From: Aequorivita antarctica
GTDB lineage: Bacteria; Bacteroidota; Bacteroidia; Flavobacteriales; Flavobacteriaceae
Direction: 5' to 3'
Length of the DNA stretch: 64,000 bases
Assembly (NCBI RefSeq): GCF_007997155.1
Contig: NZ_VORT01000001.1
Location: 434,001 to 498,000, forward strand
The notes beneath the pieces were generated by a model that saw only the letters and a list, made by a program, of their open reading frames with translations, ran no database searches and was not told the origin of the DNA. The position numbers and the translations under genes are program-made. Every line of letters starts with the position of its first letter. Position 1 is the stretch's first letter. Shown here piece by piece: positions 52,367 to 61,645 of the stretch.

Positions 52367-53893
52367 ATGCCAACATTAAAAGGAAAACTGGAAATAACCG
52401 ATTTTGATAAAATAATCTTCAAAAACGAATCTGTCCAACTTCACAAAGATATAATAGAAAGAGTTCAAAACAGTTTTGACTTTCTAAAAGAATTTTCTGA
52501 AAACAAAATTATTTATGGTGTGAATACGGGTTTCGGCCCGATGGCGCAGTACAAGATAAAGGATGATGAACGCATCCAGTTACAGTACAACCTTATCCGT
52601 AGCCACGCTTCGGGAACCGGTAATCCTATTACATCACAATACGTTCGGGCAGCGATGCTTGCACGTTTAAACACACTGAGCCTTGGGAACAGTGGCGTTC
52701 ACCCTTCCGTTATTAAACTGATGGGCGAATTGCTTAATAAAAACATCATTCCGCTTATCTATGAGCATGGTGGCGTAGGTGCCAGTGGCGATTTGGTGCA
52801 GCTTGCACATTTGGCTTTGGTTTTGATAGGCGAAGGCGAAGTTTTCTACAAAGGCGAATTAAGAAATACGGAAGAAGTTTTCAAACTTGAGAATCTACAA
52901 CCCATAAAAGTGGAACTTCGTGAAGGATTGGCCTTGATGAATGGAACTTCAGTAATGACTGGAATTGGTTTGGTAAATGTGCTAAACACAAACCGAATTA
53001 TGCAGTGGATGATTAAAGCGTCTTCGGCCATAAACGAAATTGTTAAAGCGTACGATGACCACCTTTCTTTTGAACTGAATCAAACCAAAAAGCACAAGGG
53101 CCAGCGCCAAATTGCCGAAATGATGCGAACTCATTTAAAGGACAGCAATCTAACTCGCAAACGCGAACATCATTTATATAATGGTTCAATTAACGAGGAA
53201 GTTTTTGTTGAGAAAGTCCAGGAATATTACTCTTTGCGTTGTGTGCCCCAAATTTTGGGGCCCGTGCTAGATACACTCAATTCGGTTGAAAAGATATTGA
53301 TTGAGGAAGTGAATTCAGCCAACGACAATCCAATTGTTGATGTTGAAAAACAAAACGTATATCACGGTGGAAACTTCCACGGCGATTATGTTTCCTTGGA
53401 AATGGACAAGCTGAAAATAGTGGTTGCAAAAATGACAATGCTTGCCGAGCGACAATTGAATTATCTGCTCAATTCAAAATTGAATGATATTCTTCCTCCG
53501 TTTGTAAACTTGGGCAAACTTGGGCTAAACTTTGGAATGCAGGGCGTGCAGTTTACTGCCACTTCCACAACTGCCGAAAGCCAAATGTTAAGCAACCCAA
53601 TGTACATTCACAGCATTCCAAACAACAACGACAATCAAGATATCGTGAGTATGGGTACAAATGCAGCACTGATCACCAAAAAAGTGATTGAAAACGCTTT
53701 TGAAGTGATTGCAATTGAGCTTATAACAATCATTCAAGCCATTGAATATCTAAAAGTTCAAGATCAGGTTTCTTCCGAAACCAAAAAAATGTATAATGAA
53801 ATCCGCGCTATTGTACCCGTTTTTAAAGAAGATGTGGTGATGTATCCTTATGTGAACCAGGTGAAAGAATTTTTGATGGATTCCTCAAAATAA
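52367..53893 (+). CDS. tyrosine ammonia-lyase (HAL/PAL family)
   Basis: Removes ammonia from tyrosine to give 4-coumarate, the starter of the flexirubin aryl polyene. The 508-residue protein has the MIO-forming triad A139-S140-G141 in GGVGASGDLVQLAHLAL, the Tyr loop VIYGVNTGFGP-like (IIYGVNTGFGPMAQ) and the substrate loop LIRSHASGTG. From memory the whole sequence is very close to the characterised Flavobacterium johnsoniae tyrosine ammonia-lyase, which carries almost the same substrate loop. Histidine ammonia-lyase is the alternative, but its hut neighbours are absent. Possibly the first gene of the pigment operon. Confidence 0.88.
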   Translation: MPTLKGKLEITDFDKIIFKNESVQLHKDIIERVQNSFDFLKEFSENKIIYGVNTGFGPMAQYKIKDDERIQLQYNLIRSHASGTGNPITSQYVRAAMLARLNTLSLGNSGVHPSVIKLMGELLNKNIIPLIYEHGGVGASGDLVQLAHLALVLIGEGEVFYKGELRNTEEVFKLENLQPIKVELREGLALMNGTSVMTGIGLVNVLNTNRIMQWMIKASSAINEIVKAYDDHLSFELNQTKKHKGQRQIAEMMRTHLKDSNLTRKREHHLYNGSINEEVFVEKVQEYYSLRCVPQILGPVLDTLNSVEKILIEEVNSANDNPIVDVEKQNVYHGGNFHGDYVSLEMDKLKIVVAKMTMLAERQLNYLLNSKLNDILPPFVNLGKLGLNFGMQGVQFTATSTTAESQMLSNPMYIHSIPNNNDNQDIVSMGTNAALITKKVIENAFEVIAIELITIIQAIEYLKVQDQVSSETKKMYNEIRAIVPVFKEDVVMYPYVNQVKEFLMDSSK

Positions 53894-53952
53894 CTTCGGA
53901 ATAATTTTGTAAATTGTTCGTCTCTCCTCAACTAACTCAAAAAGATAACATT

Positions 53953-55086
53953 ATGAAAACAATTTTTTCCTTCGCGCTTATTCTCTTGTTGGGAATAAAC
54001 GCTGTTTCCACACAGGAACTGGCTTTGGTTCGCGACAATGATTTGTTCGGTTACATCAACAAATCTGGTGAGTATGCCATTCAACCACAATTTGAAAAGG
54101 CAGCTAGCTTTTCAGGCAAGTATGCCGCAGTAATGAAAGACAAAAAATGGGGCTTCATTAATACTTCTGGCGAATGGGTTATTCAGCCAGAATATGATCG
54201 TGTAAAAGAATTTAATTCTGGTTACGCTGTGGTAGCACAGAATGACCAATGGAGATATATTAACGCCAAGGGCGAAACGCTGAATACTCCTGCTGATGAT
54301 AAAATTTACGATTTTGACAACGGCGTAGCGATTCTCCGTATTGGTGAAAAAATTGGTTTGATAGATACCAGCGGAAAAACCATATTGGATCCGAAATATG
54401 ATGAAATAAAAGGTTTCAATAACGGGTATGCAAAATTCAAAAATGGTGAAACTTGGGGCCTTCTAAGTAAAAAAGGTGAGGTGTTTATTCCTGCAGATTA
54501 TAATGAAATTGGTGATTTCAGTAAAAACGGAATTTGGGCCAGAAAAGGTGAAAGTTTTGGCGTGTTGATTAATGGAGCTTTTACCCCGATTAGTGGTGTA
54601 GATAAAATTTGGGATTTCACAAATGATTCTCCGTTAACCTATGCCCGAAGTAACAAAAAAGTGGGGTTTATCAATGGAAAAGGCGAATGGATCATTCAGC
54701 CTGCGTATGATAAAGCACGTGCTTTTAATGCTGGTTTTGCACCTGTATATGATGGAAAAAAATGGGGTTATATCAATGAGAAAGGTGAGAAATTAGGTGA
54801 TTTTGCGTATGCCGATGCCGAAGTTTTTTCTGACACTGGTTTGGCTCCCGTAAAAGAGAAAAAGCTTTGGGGTTTTATTGACAAATCTGGCAAACTTGTA
54901 ATCCCAATGGAATATGATATTTCAATAGGAATGCTCGGCTTTTTGCAAAGCGGATCCGAAAAAGGGTTTCAAAACGGCCTTGCCCGTGTAAAGAAAAACA
55001 AAGAATGGGGCTTTATTAATGAAAGCGGTCAAGTAGTTGGCAAATGGCATCAAAATGCCGAGGCTTTTGTGGATACTTCGAAGTAG
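53953..55086 (+). CDS. WG-repeat secreted protein
   Basis: Protein of 377 residues from the ATG at 53953 (signal MKTIFSFALILLLGINAVST). It is composed of about eight or nine WG repeats of 40-45 residues (e.g. KKWGFINTSGEWVIQPEYD), which fold as beta-propeller-like blades with conserved Trp-Gly and Ile-Gln-Pro elements. WG proteins are exported in Bacteroidota; their ligands are unknown. It sits inside the pigment region, 59 bases after the ammonia-lyase, with no pigment chemistry suggested by its sequence. It may be co-transcribed or simply inserted. Confidence 0.85.
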   Translation: MKTIFSFALILLLGINAVSTQELALVRDNDLFGYINKSGEYAIQPQFEKAASFSGKYAAVMKDKKWGFINTSGEWVIQPEYDRVKEFNSGYAVVAQNDQWRYINAKGETLNTPADDKIYDFDNGVAILRIGEKIGLIDTSGKTILDPKYDEIKGFNNGYAKFKNGETWGLLSKKGEVFIPADYNEIGDFSKNGIWARKGESFGVLINGAFTPISGVDKIWDFTNDSPLTYARSNKKVGFINGKGEWIIQPAYDKARAFNAGFAPVYDGKKWGYINEKGEKLGDFAYADAEVFSDTGLAPVKEKKLWGFIDKSGKLVIPMEYDISIGMLGFLQSGSEKGFQNGLARVKKNKEWGFINESGQVVGKWHQNAEAFVDTSK

Positions 55087-55160
55087 GTAGCTGAATAATG
55101 AAAACATAAAAAAGAGAAAAGACAATTTTGAGTCTTTACGACTCTGTGTGAATAAATTAA

Positions 55161-55913
55161 ATGGAAGAAAAAAAAACAAAACAGAAATACGCATTAGTAA
55201 CAGGAGGTTCCCGAGGCATTGGCCGTGCAGTTTGTATTCAATTGGCAAAAGACTTGGATTACAACCTTCTTATAAATTATAACGGCAACAAAGAGGCTGC
55301 CCGGCAAACTCTAAAAGAAGTTGAGGCTCTTGGTGCTAAAGGTGAAATAATCCAGTTTGACGTTACAAACTCCGATGCAGTTAATAAGGCATTTGACGTA
55401 TGGCACGAAACCAATAAAGATGCTATCATTGAAGTTATTATAAACAATGCCGGAATTACCAAAGATGGCCTGTTTATGTGGATGAAACCAGAGGATTGGC
55501 ACAGCGTAATAAATACCAGCTTGAATGGTTTTTACAATGTTACCAATGCGTTGATTCAAAAATTATTGGTCAACAAATATGGACGGATTATAAATATGGT
55601 TTCAGTTTCAGGCTTAAAGGGAACTCCAGGACAGGTAAATTATTCCGCAGCAAAAGGAGCTGTTATTGGTGCCACAAAAGCGTTAGCGCAAGAAGTTGCA
55701 AAACGAAATATAACAGTAAACGCAGTAGCTCCAGGTTTTATAAAAAGTGATATGACTGCTGAACTTGATGAAAAAGAACTTAAAAAAATGATTCCAGCCA
55801 ATCGTTTCGGCGAAGCTGAAGAAGTGGCACATGTGGTTAGCTTTTTGGCATCACCAAAAGCTTCTTATATTACGGGGGAGGTTATTAATATTAATGGGGG
55901 GATTTATTCATAA
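55161..55913 (+). CDS. fabG: 3-oxoacyl-ACP reductase
   Basis: NADPH-dependent short-chain dehydrogenase of 250 residues, reducing the beta-keto group during polyene extension. TGGSRGIG cofactor motif, NNAG, and the Ser-Tyr-Lys catalytic set (VSVSG then YSAAK). In this cluster it is likely dedicated to the aryl polyene synthase rather than housekeeping fatty acid synthesis. The ketosynthase gene starts 12 bases later. Confidence 0.88.
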   Translation: MEEKKTKQKYALVTGGSRGIGRAVCIQLAKDLDYNLLINYNGNKEAARQTLKEVEALGAKGEIIQFDVTNSDAVNKAFDVWHETNKDAIIEVIINNAGITKDGLFMWMKPEDWHSVINTSLNGFYNVTNALIQKLLVNKYGRIINMVSVSGLKGTPGQVNYSAAKGAVIGATKALAQEVAKRNITVNAVAPGFIKSDMTAELDEKELKKMIPANRFGEAEEVAHVVSFLASPKASYITGEVININGGIYS

Positions 55914-55925
55914 AACGAAGGAGAA

Positions 55926-57146
55926 GTGAGAAGAGTAGTAATAACCGGAATGGGTATTTACTCCTGCATCGGCAAAAACCTGCAGGAAGTGAAAGAGTCG
56001 TTATACAACGGTAAGTCTGGCATTATCTGTGACGGAAAACGAAAGGATTTCGGCTATAGATCATGTTTAACAGGTTGGGTGGAAGAACCCAATTTGAAAG
56101 AACAGCTTTCTCGTAGAGAACGGGTAAGTATGGGCGAAGAAGGAGCCTATGCCTATGCAGCCACTATAGAAGCTTTGAAAAACGCCAAAATAGATCAACA
56201 ATTCCTCGATGAAAATGAAGTGGGAATTCTTTATGGAAACGATAGCACCGCAAAATCGGTCATTGAATCAGTTGATAAAATTCGCGAGAAAAAAGATACA
56301 ACCTTAGTAGGTTCGGGCGCTATTTTTAAGGCGATGAACTCCTCGGTAACAATGAACCTTTCCACAATTTTTAAGTTGAGAGGAATAAATTTTACAATTA
56401 GTGCAGCCTGTGCCAGTGGCTCACATTCCATCGGGATGGCTTATTTCCTGATAAAAAATGGATTGCAGGATTGTATCATTTCTGGCGGCGCACAAGAAAT
56501 TAACGAACTAGCAATGGGCAGTTTTGACGGTCTCGGCGTTTTTTCTACCCAAATGGATCCCACAAAAGCAAGTCGCCCTTTTGATAAAGATCGCGATGGT
56601 TTGGTACCAAGTGGCGGAGCCGCTACTTTAGTTATTGAAAGCTATGAAAGTGCCGTGAAGCGTGGCGCGCCAATTCTGGGTGAAATTATTGGCTATGGTT
56701 TTTCTTCCAATGGAGACCATATTTCAACTCCAAACGTTGATGGGCCCGCTCGGGCCATGAAAATGGCTTTGGAGCAAGCAAATATTAAAGCTTCAGAAAT
56801 TGATTACGTAAACGCCCATGCAACTTCAACACCCGTTGGAGATACAAACGAAGCTCTTGCTATTACCGAAGTCTTTGGTGAAAACGGACCTTATGTGAGT
56901 TCCACAAAATCTATGACCGGTCACGAATGTTGGATGGCTGGCGCAAGCGAAGTAATTTATTCAATGCTGATGATGGAACATTCCTTTATCGCGCCAAATA
57001 TTAATCTGGAAACGCCAGATGAGGCAGCTTCCAAATTAAACCTTGTTAACAAAACGTTAAATAGAAAAATTGATGTATTTTTGTCCAATTCTTTCGGTTT
57101 TGGGGGAACCAATTCCGCATTAATTATTAAAAAGTGCACACATTAA
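55926..57146 (+). CDS. beta-ketoacyl-ACP synthase (KAS I/II type)
   Basis: Condensing enzyme of 406 residues that extends the polyene with malonyl-ACP units. Starts at GTG 55926, the only start that gives the canonical RRVVITGMG opening. Catalytic Cys162 is in SAACASGSHS, and the two His are in NAHATSTPVGD and STKSMTGHECW. Since a typical aryl polyene synthase uses an active KS with an inactive chain-length-factor partner, and no CLF-like gene is present in the window, the partner may lie beyond the edge. The ACP gene begins 2 bases after the stop. Confidence 0.9.
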   Translation: MRRVVITGMGIYSCIGKNLQEVKESLYNGKSGIICDGKRKDFGYRSCLTGWVEEPNLKEQLSRRERVSMGEEGAYAYAATIEALKNAKIDQQFLDENEVGILYGNDSTAKSVIESVDKIREKKDTTLVGSGAIFKAMNSSVTMNLSTIFKLRGINFTISAACASGSHSIGMAYFLIKNGLQDCIISGGAQEINELAMGSFDGLGVFSTQMDPTKASRPFDKDRDGLVPSGGAATLVIESYESAVKRGAPILGEIIGYGFSSNGDHISTPNVDGPARAMKMALEQANIKASEIDYVNAHATSTPVGDTNEALAITEVFGENGPYVSSTKSMTGHECWMAGASEVIYSMLMMEHSFIAPNINLETPDEAASKLNLVNKTLNRKIDVFLSNSFGFGGTNSALIIKKCTH

Positions 57147-57148
57147 AA

Positions 57149-57391
57149 ATGACTAAAGAAATTATAGTTGAGAAGATAAACTACTTTCTGGTAGATGAGT
57201 TTGAGGTAGAGACTGAAGACATTGAGCCAAAGGCCAATTTAAAGGAAACTTTAGAATTGGACAGTTTGGATTTTGTGGATTTGGTAGTTGCCATTGAGGC
57301 CAACTTTGGCGTAAAATTGACAGGTGAGGATTTCCTTAATGTTATTACGCTTCAAGATTTTTACGACCTGATTGAAACAAAAATCAGCTGA
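57149..57391 (+). CDS. acyl carrier protein
   Basis: An 80-residue ACP carrying the growing polyene on phosphopantetheine attached to Ser39 in LELDSLDFVDLV. The start ATG at 57149 is 2 bases after the ketosynthase stop (TAAAAATG); a GTG five codons upstream would overlap that gene. Embedded in the pigment operon, so distinct from the fatty acid acpP. Confidence 0.92.
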   Translation: MTKEIIVEKINYFLVDEFEVETEDIEPKANLKETLELDSLDFVDLVVAIEANFGVKLTGEDFLNVITLQDFYDLIETKIS

Positions 57392-57409
57392 AATTTGCAA
57401 TAACTGTTT

Positions 57410-58291
57410 ATGGCGGGCGAGTGGGAAGGCAAAAGCAAAGGAACCGTATTAGGGTATAAAATCTTTATATTTTTTATTCAAAAATTAGGGGTTCGCGCCG
57501 CTTACATACTGCTTTACTTTGTCGCATTTTATTATGTTTTCTTTGCAGGTAAAAGTACCCGTTCCATTTATTACTATTTCCGTAAAAGACTGAAATATTC
57601 CTTACTGAAGAGTCTTTCCAGTATTTTTAAGAGTTATTATATATTTGGAAAAACCATTATTGATAAGGCCGCAATCTCCTCTGGTCTAAAAGATAGATTT
57701 ACCCATGAATGTGATGGTGTTGAGAACATAATAAATCTTCTAGACCAACAACAAGGCGGCATTATGATTAGTGCCCATGTGGGCAATTTTGAAATAGCCG
57801 AATTCTTTTTTGAAGAAATTGACACACGTTCACAAATAAGTCTTGTAACCACGGATGCTGAACACGAAAACATTAAGGAATATATGGAAAAAGTAACCAT
57901 ACGTTCCAAGGTTAAGTTTATATTGGTGAAGGAAGATATGTCGCATATTTTTGAAATCAACAACGCATTGGGCAACGGCGAATTAGTCTGCTTTACCGGA
58001 GATAGATATATGAAAGGCCAAAAGGTGTTGACTGAAACGCTTATGGGAAAAGAGGCAAATTTTCCCGCGGGTCCATTTTTATTGGCCAGCAGGTTAAACG
58101 TTCCTGTATTATTCGTTTATGTAATGAAGGAAACCAACAAGCATTACCATCTTTATTCTCGTAGGGCTGAAGTGAAAAATCGTGATGCACAGGGCCTGTT
58201 AAAAAAATATACCGAAAGTGTGGAATGGATGCTGAAAAAATATCCATTGCAATGGTTCAACTATTATGATTTTTGGGAAACGGATGATTAA
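57410..58291 (+). CDS. LPLAT-type acyltransferase
   Basis: Membrane-associated acyltransferase of 293 residues in the lipid A / lysophospholipid family. N-terminal helix (about 15-45, YILLYFVAFYYVFF) followed by the catalytic motif HVGNFE (H-x4-E, in SAHVGNFEIAEFFFEE) and the CFTGDRYMKGQ segment that resembles the family's binding motif. In pigment clusters such enzymes are candidates for attaching the polyene to a lipid or other acceptor. Alternatively it acylates something else. It lies 18 bases after the ACP gene and 3 bases before darA. Confidence 0.8.
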   Translation: MAGEWEGKSKGTVLGYKIFIFFIQKLGVRAAYILLYFVAFYYVFFAGKSTRSIYYYFRKRLKYSLLKSLSSIFKSYYIFGKTIIDKAAISSGLKDRFTHECDGVENIINLLDQQQGGIMISAHVGNFEIAEFFFEEIDTRSQISLVTTDAEHENIKEYMEKVTIRSKVKFILVKEDMSHIFEINNALGNGELVCFTGDRYMKGQKVLTETLMGKEANFPAGPFLLASRLNVPVLFVYVMKETNKHYHLYSRRAEVKNRDAQGLLKKYTESVEWMLKKYPLQWFNYYDFWETDD

Positions 58292-58294
58292 GAA

Positions 58295-59212
58295 ATGAAA
58301 GAAGTATTAATAATTTATTATTCACAAACCGGGCAACTTTTTGATATTCTAAGGAATATAGCTTCAACTATTTCGGGTGAAAATGTAAATATTTCCTATT
58401 GCGAAATCGTTCCAAAGAATAAATTTCCTTTTCCTTGGACACAGCAAGAATTTTACGGCGCTTTCCCTGAAACTTTCCTTCAAATTCCAGCTCCACTGGA
58501 AGCGATTCCTTCAGAGATTCTTCAAAAAAAATACGATTTGGTTATTTTGGGTTATACCACTTGGTATTTAACTCCTTCCATTCCGGTCAATTCCTTTTTA
58601 AAGTCTGCGGAAGCAAAATCCTTGCTTGGCAAGACGCCAGTTATCACTGTTTCTGCCAGCAGGAATATGTGGATTATGGCACAGGAAAAAGTGAAAAAAT
58701 TGTTGGTTGCAAACAATGCAAAACTCGTTGGGAACATTGCTCTGACGGATCGAAACCTTAACCATATAAGTGTTATCACAATCGTGCATTGGCTTATGGG
58801 AGGTAAGAAAACCAAAATGTTGGGCATCTTTCCAAAGCCAGGTGTTTCAGACAACGATATTGAAGCAGCATCCCGTTTTGGAGTTCCCATCCAAAAAGCT
58901 TTGTATCAAAACGAATATTCAGATCTTCAGAAAAACCTTTTGGATGTTGGCGCCGTAAAAGTAGACCCTTCACTCATCGCTACAGATATTCGTGGAAATA
59001 TTGTTTTTACCAAATGGGCCAATCATTTAATAAAAAAAGAAGGCCAAGAAAGAGAGAAATGGCTCGTATATTTTAAATATTATTTGTTATTTGCAATATG
59101 GCTTATTGCCCCAATAGTATTTATTGTATTTTTGCTCTCTTATCTCCCAATGTACCGTAAAATACAAAGAGACAAAGCTTATTATTCATCTGTTGCATTA
59201 AAGCAAGATTAA
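58295..59212 (+). CDS. darA: dialkylresorcinol condensing enzyme
   Basis: The 305-residue DarA-type enzyme condenses and cyclises two beta-keto acyl chains into the cyclohexanedione precursor of the dialkylresorcinol half of flexirubin. The N-terminal flavodoxin-like part is recognised (IIYYSQTGQLFDILR, then NMWIMAQEKVKK), and a C-terminal membrane helix (LLFAIWLIAPIVFIVFLLSYLP) anchors it. Its stop overlaps the darB start by one base, the usual darA-darB arrangement. The call rests on the gene pair and on family resemblance. Confidence 0.85.
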   Translation: MKEVLIIYYSQTGQLFDILRNIASTISGENVNISYCEIVPKNKFPFPWTQQEFYGAFPETFLQIPAPLEAIPSEILQKKYDLVILGYTTWYLTPSIPVNSFLKSAEAKSLLGKTPVITVSASRNMWIMAQEKVKKLLVANNAKLVGNIALTDRNLNHISVITIVHWLMGGKKTKMLGIFPKPGVSDNDIEAASRFGVPIQKALYQNEYSDLQKNLLDVGAVKVDPSLIATDIRGNIVFTKWANHLIKKEGQEREKWLVYFKYYLLFAIWLIAPIVFIVFLLSYLPMYRKIQRDKAYYSSVALKQD

Positions 59213-60345
59213 TGAAGAACGTATACATTACAAGGATTGCGAAGTTTTTACCCAACGAGCCTGTTGATAACGAAGGTATGGAAGAAAAACTTGGGATCAT
59301 CAACGGAAAGACCTCAAAAGCTCGCCGTATAATCCTTCGGAATAACCAAATAAAAACACGTTACTATGCCATTGATAAAGATGGAAATGTAACCCATAAT
59401 AACGCACAGCTAGCAGCAGAAGCAGTGGAAGCTTTGTGTGATGATACTTTTAATAAAAACCAAATTGAATTGCTGTCCTGCGGCACCTCCAGCCCAGACC
59501 AGATTTTACCAAGCCATGCTGCTATGGTTCACGGTTTTTTAAAGAATGGAAACTTGGAAATCAACTCTCCTTCAGGGGCTTGTTGTAGTGGAATGAATGC
59601 TTTGAAATATGGCTATATGGCTGTAAAATCTGAACAAACAAACAATGCAGTTTGTACAGGTTCCGAAAGAACTTCTTCGTGGATGCAGTCTGATATTTTT
59701 GAAGACGAAGTGGCTCACTTGGTAGAAATTGAAGAACATCCTATACTTGCTTTCAACAAAGAATTTTTGCGTTGGATGCTATCTGACGGTGCTGGTGCTA
59801 TGCTTTTGGAAAACGAACCAAATGGAGAAACACCTTTGAAAATAGAATGGATGGAAGGTTACAGTTACGCTTTTGAACTTGAAACCTGTATGTACGCAGG
59901 TGGTGATAAACTGGAAGATGGTAATCTAAAACCTTGGAGTGAATACCCCGCGGATGTTTGGGGGAAAAAATCACTCTTCGCAATGAAACAAGATGTAAAA
60001 TTGTTAGGCGAGAACATTCTTCAAAAAGGTGTTGCAAGTATGAAGCTGGCAATGGCGAAGCACAAAATAACTGAAGACGATATAGACTATTACCTTCCAC
60101 ATATTTCTTCCTATTATTTTAAGGAAAATCTTTACAACGAAATTGAACGCCAAGGCCTTCACCTTTCTTGGGACAAATGGTTTTTGAACCTTCAAGAAGT
60201 GGGGAATGTTGGTGCCGGCTCTATTTATCTTATGCTAGAGGAATTGGTGCACTCCGGAAAACTTAAAAAAGGGGATAGAATATTTCTTCAAGTACCAGAA
60301 AGCGCAAGATTTGCTTATTCCTATGCCTATTTAACGGTTGCTTAA
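59212..60345 (+). CDS. darB: beta-ketoacyl synthase III, dialkylresorcinol type
   Basis: Condensing enzyme of 377 residues that provides the beta-keto acyl intermediate for DarA. Catalytic Cys in SGACCSGMNAL (Cys125, after Cys124), the His in LPHISSYYF and the Asn in EVGNVGAGSIYLMLEEL complete the KAS III triad. ATGA/TAATG overlap with darA. The dehydratase gene starts directly after its stop (TAAATG). Confidence 0.9.
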   Translation: MKNVYITRIAKFLPNEPVDNEGMEEKLGIINGKTSKARRIILRNNQIKTRYYAIDKDGNVTHNNAQLAAEAVEALCDDTFNKNQIELLSCGTSSPDQILPSHAAMVHGFLKNGNLEINSPSGACCSGMNALKYGYMAVKSEQTNNAVCTGSERTSSWMQSDIFEDEVAHLVEIEEHPILAFNKEFLRWMLSDGAGAMLLENEPNGETPLKIEWMEGYSYAFELETCMYAGGDKLEDGNLKPWSEYPADVWGKKSLFAMKQDVKLLGENILQKGVASMKLAMAKHKITEDDIDYYLPHISSYYFKENLYNEIERQGLHLSWDKWFLNLQEVGNVGAGSIYLMLEELVHSGKLKKGDRIFLQVPESARFAYSYAYLTVA

Positions 60346-60783
60346 ATGAATGTGTTCACCAAAAAAATAACGGATAAAGATTTCATCGGAAAATTGATTC
60401 CGCAGAAAGCTCCCTTCGTGATGGTGGACAAATTGCTTCATTTTGAAGAAAAAAAAGTGGTTGCAGGTTTGACCATTTCCGAAGAAAACATTTTTTCGCA
60501 AAACAATAAATTCACAGCGCCAGGCTTGATAGAGCATATGGCCCAAACAGTAGCGCTTTATACAGGTTATCAGTTTTTTTTAAAAGAAGAAAAGGCTCCA
60601 ATAGGATATATTGGTGCCATAAAAAAAGCTGAAATTTTTGAACTTCCCTTAGTGGGAACGGAGCTAAAAACCACCGCGACCATTCTGCACGATATTATGG
60701 GCGTTACGCTTGTAGCTATTGAAACCGAATGTGATGGCAAAATAATTGCTGCCAGCGAAATGAAAACCGTATTGGCCAATTAA
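60346..60783 (+). CDS. hotdog-fold dehydratase-like protein lacking the catalytic His
   Basis: A 145-residue single hotdog domain of the FabA/FabZ type. The N-terminal motif that normally reads PHRxPFLLVD is IPQKAPFVMVDKL here, so the catalytic His is Gln20. The helix motif with the acidic residue is present (PGLIEHMAQ, Glu63). It is directly followed, with a one-base overlap, by a second hotdog gene that does have the His. It is probably the non-catalytic or half-site partner in a dehydratase heterodimer of the polyene synthase. Confidence 0.85.
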   Translation: MNVFTKKITDKDFIGKLIPQKAPFVMVDKLLHFEEKKVVAGLTISEENIFSQNNKFTAPGLIEHMAQTVALYTGYQFFLKEEKAPIGYIGAIKKAEIFELPLVGTELKTTATILHDIMGVTLVAIETECDGKIIAASEMKTVLAN

Positions 60784-61241
60784 TGAAAAACTCAGATATT
60801 TCAAATATTGACGTTTCAAACTTTTTACCACATCGGGAGCCGATGCTCATGGTGACTTCTGTTTTGGAAATTGACGATAATTCGGTCACTACATTGTTTC
60901 TTATTTCAAAAGATTGTATTTTTTTGAAGGATGGAAAACTTTCAGAAACTGGGCTTATTGAAAATGCTGCCCAAGCCGCTTCTGCTGTTGTGGGACAAAG
61001 TTTTTTTGAAAAGGACGATTTGGAAGGCAAAGGCAATAAACTGGTTGGTTATATAAGCGCTATAAAAAAAGTCGAAATTTTTCAGCTTCCAAATGTTGGC
61101 GAAACGATCATCACCAAAGCAAAACTCCTTTCGAGGTTTGATACTGGCGAAGTAACATTGTGCAGCCTTGAGGCCGAAACCTACCTCGATGAAAATTTAA
61201 TTGTATCTTCTACAATGAATTTTTTAATCCATGAAGTCTGA
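60783..61241 (+). CDS. hotdog-fold 3-hydroxyacyl-ACP dehydratase
   Basis: Dehydratase-type protein of 152 residues with PHREPMLMVTSV (His17) and TGLIENAAQ (Glu60), the residues expected for dehydration of 3-hydroxyacyl-ACP to the trans double bond of the polyene. It overlaps the previous gene by one base (TAATG), so the two are translationally coupled and expected in equal amounts. Confidence 0.85.
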   Translation: MKNSDISNIDVSNFLPHREPMLMVTSVLEIDDNSVTTLFLISKDCIFLKDGKLSETGLIENAAQAASAVVGQSFFEKDDLEGKGNKLVGYISAIKKVEIFQLPNVGETIITKAKLLSRFDTGEVTLCSLEAETYLDENLIVSSTMNFLIHEV

Positions 61242-61243
61242 TT

Positions 61244-61645
61244 ATGAAGAAAAAAGAAGTACCGCAGGATAAAAGTAATTTGGAATCAGCCAATTTTAGG
61301 GAATTGTGCTATGCCGTTGACGAAAATGGCGAATACACTACCGAAAACAGCAGTGGTTGGGAACCAAAAACAGTAGCTTTAAATAATGCTATCGAGGAAA
61401 TAAATGAGCGCATCGCGGATGCTAAAGAACGCGTAATTGCAGGTAAAACCAGCCCAATAGAATATTATATGGAACTTCACAAAATGGACATTGGCATTTT
61501 GGCGAGTTATGTAGGTTTTTGGCAATGGAAAGTGAAACGTCACTTTAAACCTTCTATTTTTAAAAAATTAAGTGATAATACCTTACATAAATACGCTGAA
61601 GCATTTGATATTTCAGTAGAGGAACTTCAGAACATTTCAAAATAA
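61244..61645 (+). CDS. small unrecognised protein in the pigment operon
   Basis: A 133-residue soluble protein with no signal peptide or membrane helix, and I do not recognise a family. It is helical in character, with a central amphipathic helix (ALNNAIEEINERIADAKERV), a Trp/Tyr-rich patch (SYVGFWQWKVKRHFKP) and an acidic C-terminal helix (YAEAFDISVEELQ). Two bases separate it from the dehydratase gene, and it overlaps the next gene by one base, so it is part of the same operon. Confidence 0.6.
   Translation: MKKKEVPQDKSNLESANFRELCYAVDENGEYTTENSSGWEPKTVALNNAIEEINERIADAKERVIAGKTSPIEYYMELHKMDIGILASYVGFWQWKVKRHFKPSIFKKLSDNTLHKYAEAFDISVEELQNISK

Noticed and set aside
52367-53893. Histidine ammonia-lyase as the identity of the MIO enzyme
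   Set aside because: No hut genes are nearby. The sequence closely resembles, from memory, the characterised flavobacterial tyrosine enzyme, and it begins a pigment cluster that needs 4-coumarate.
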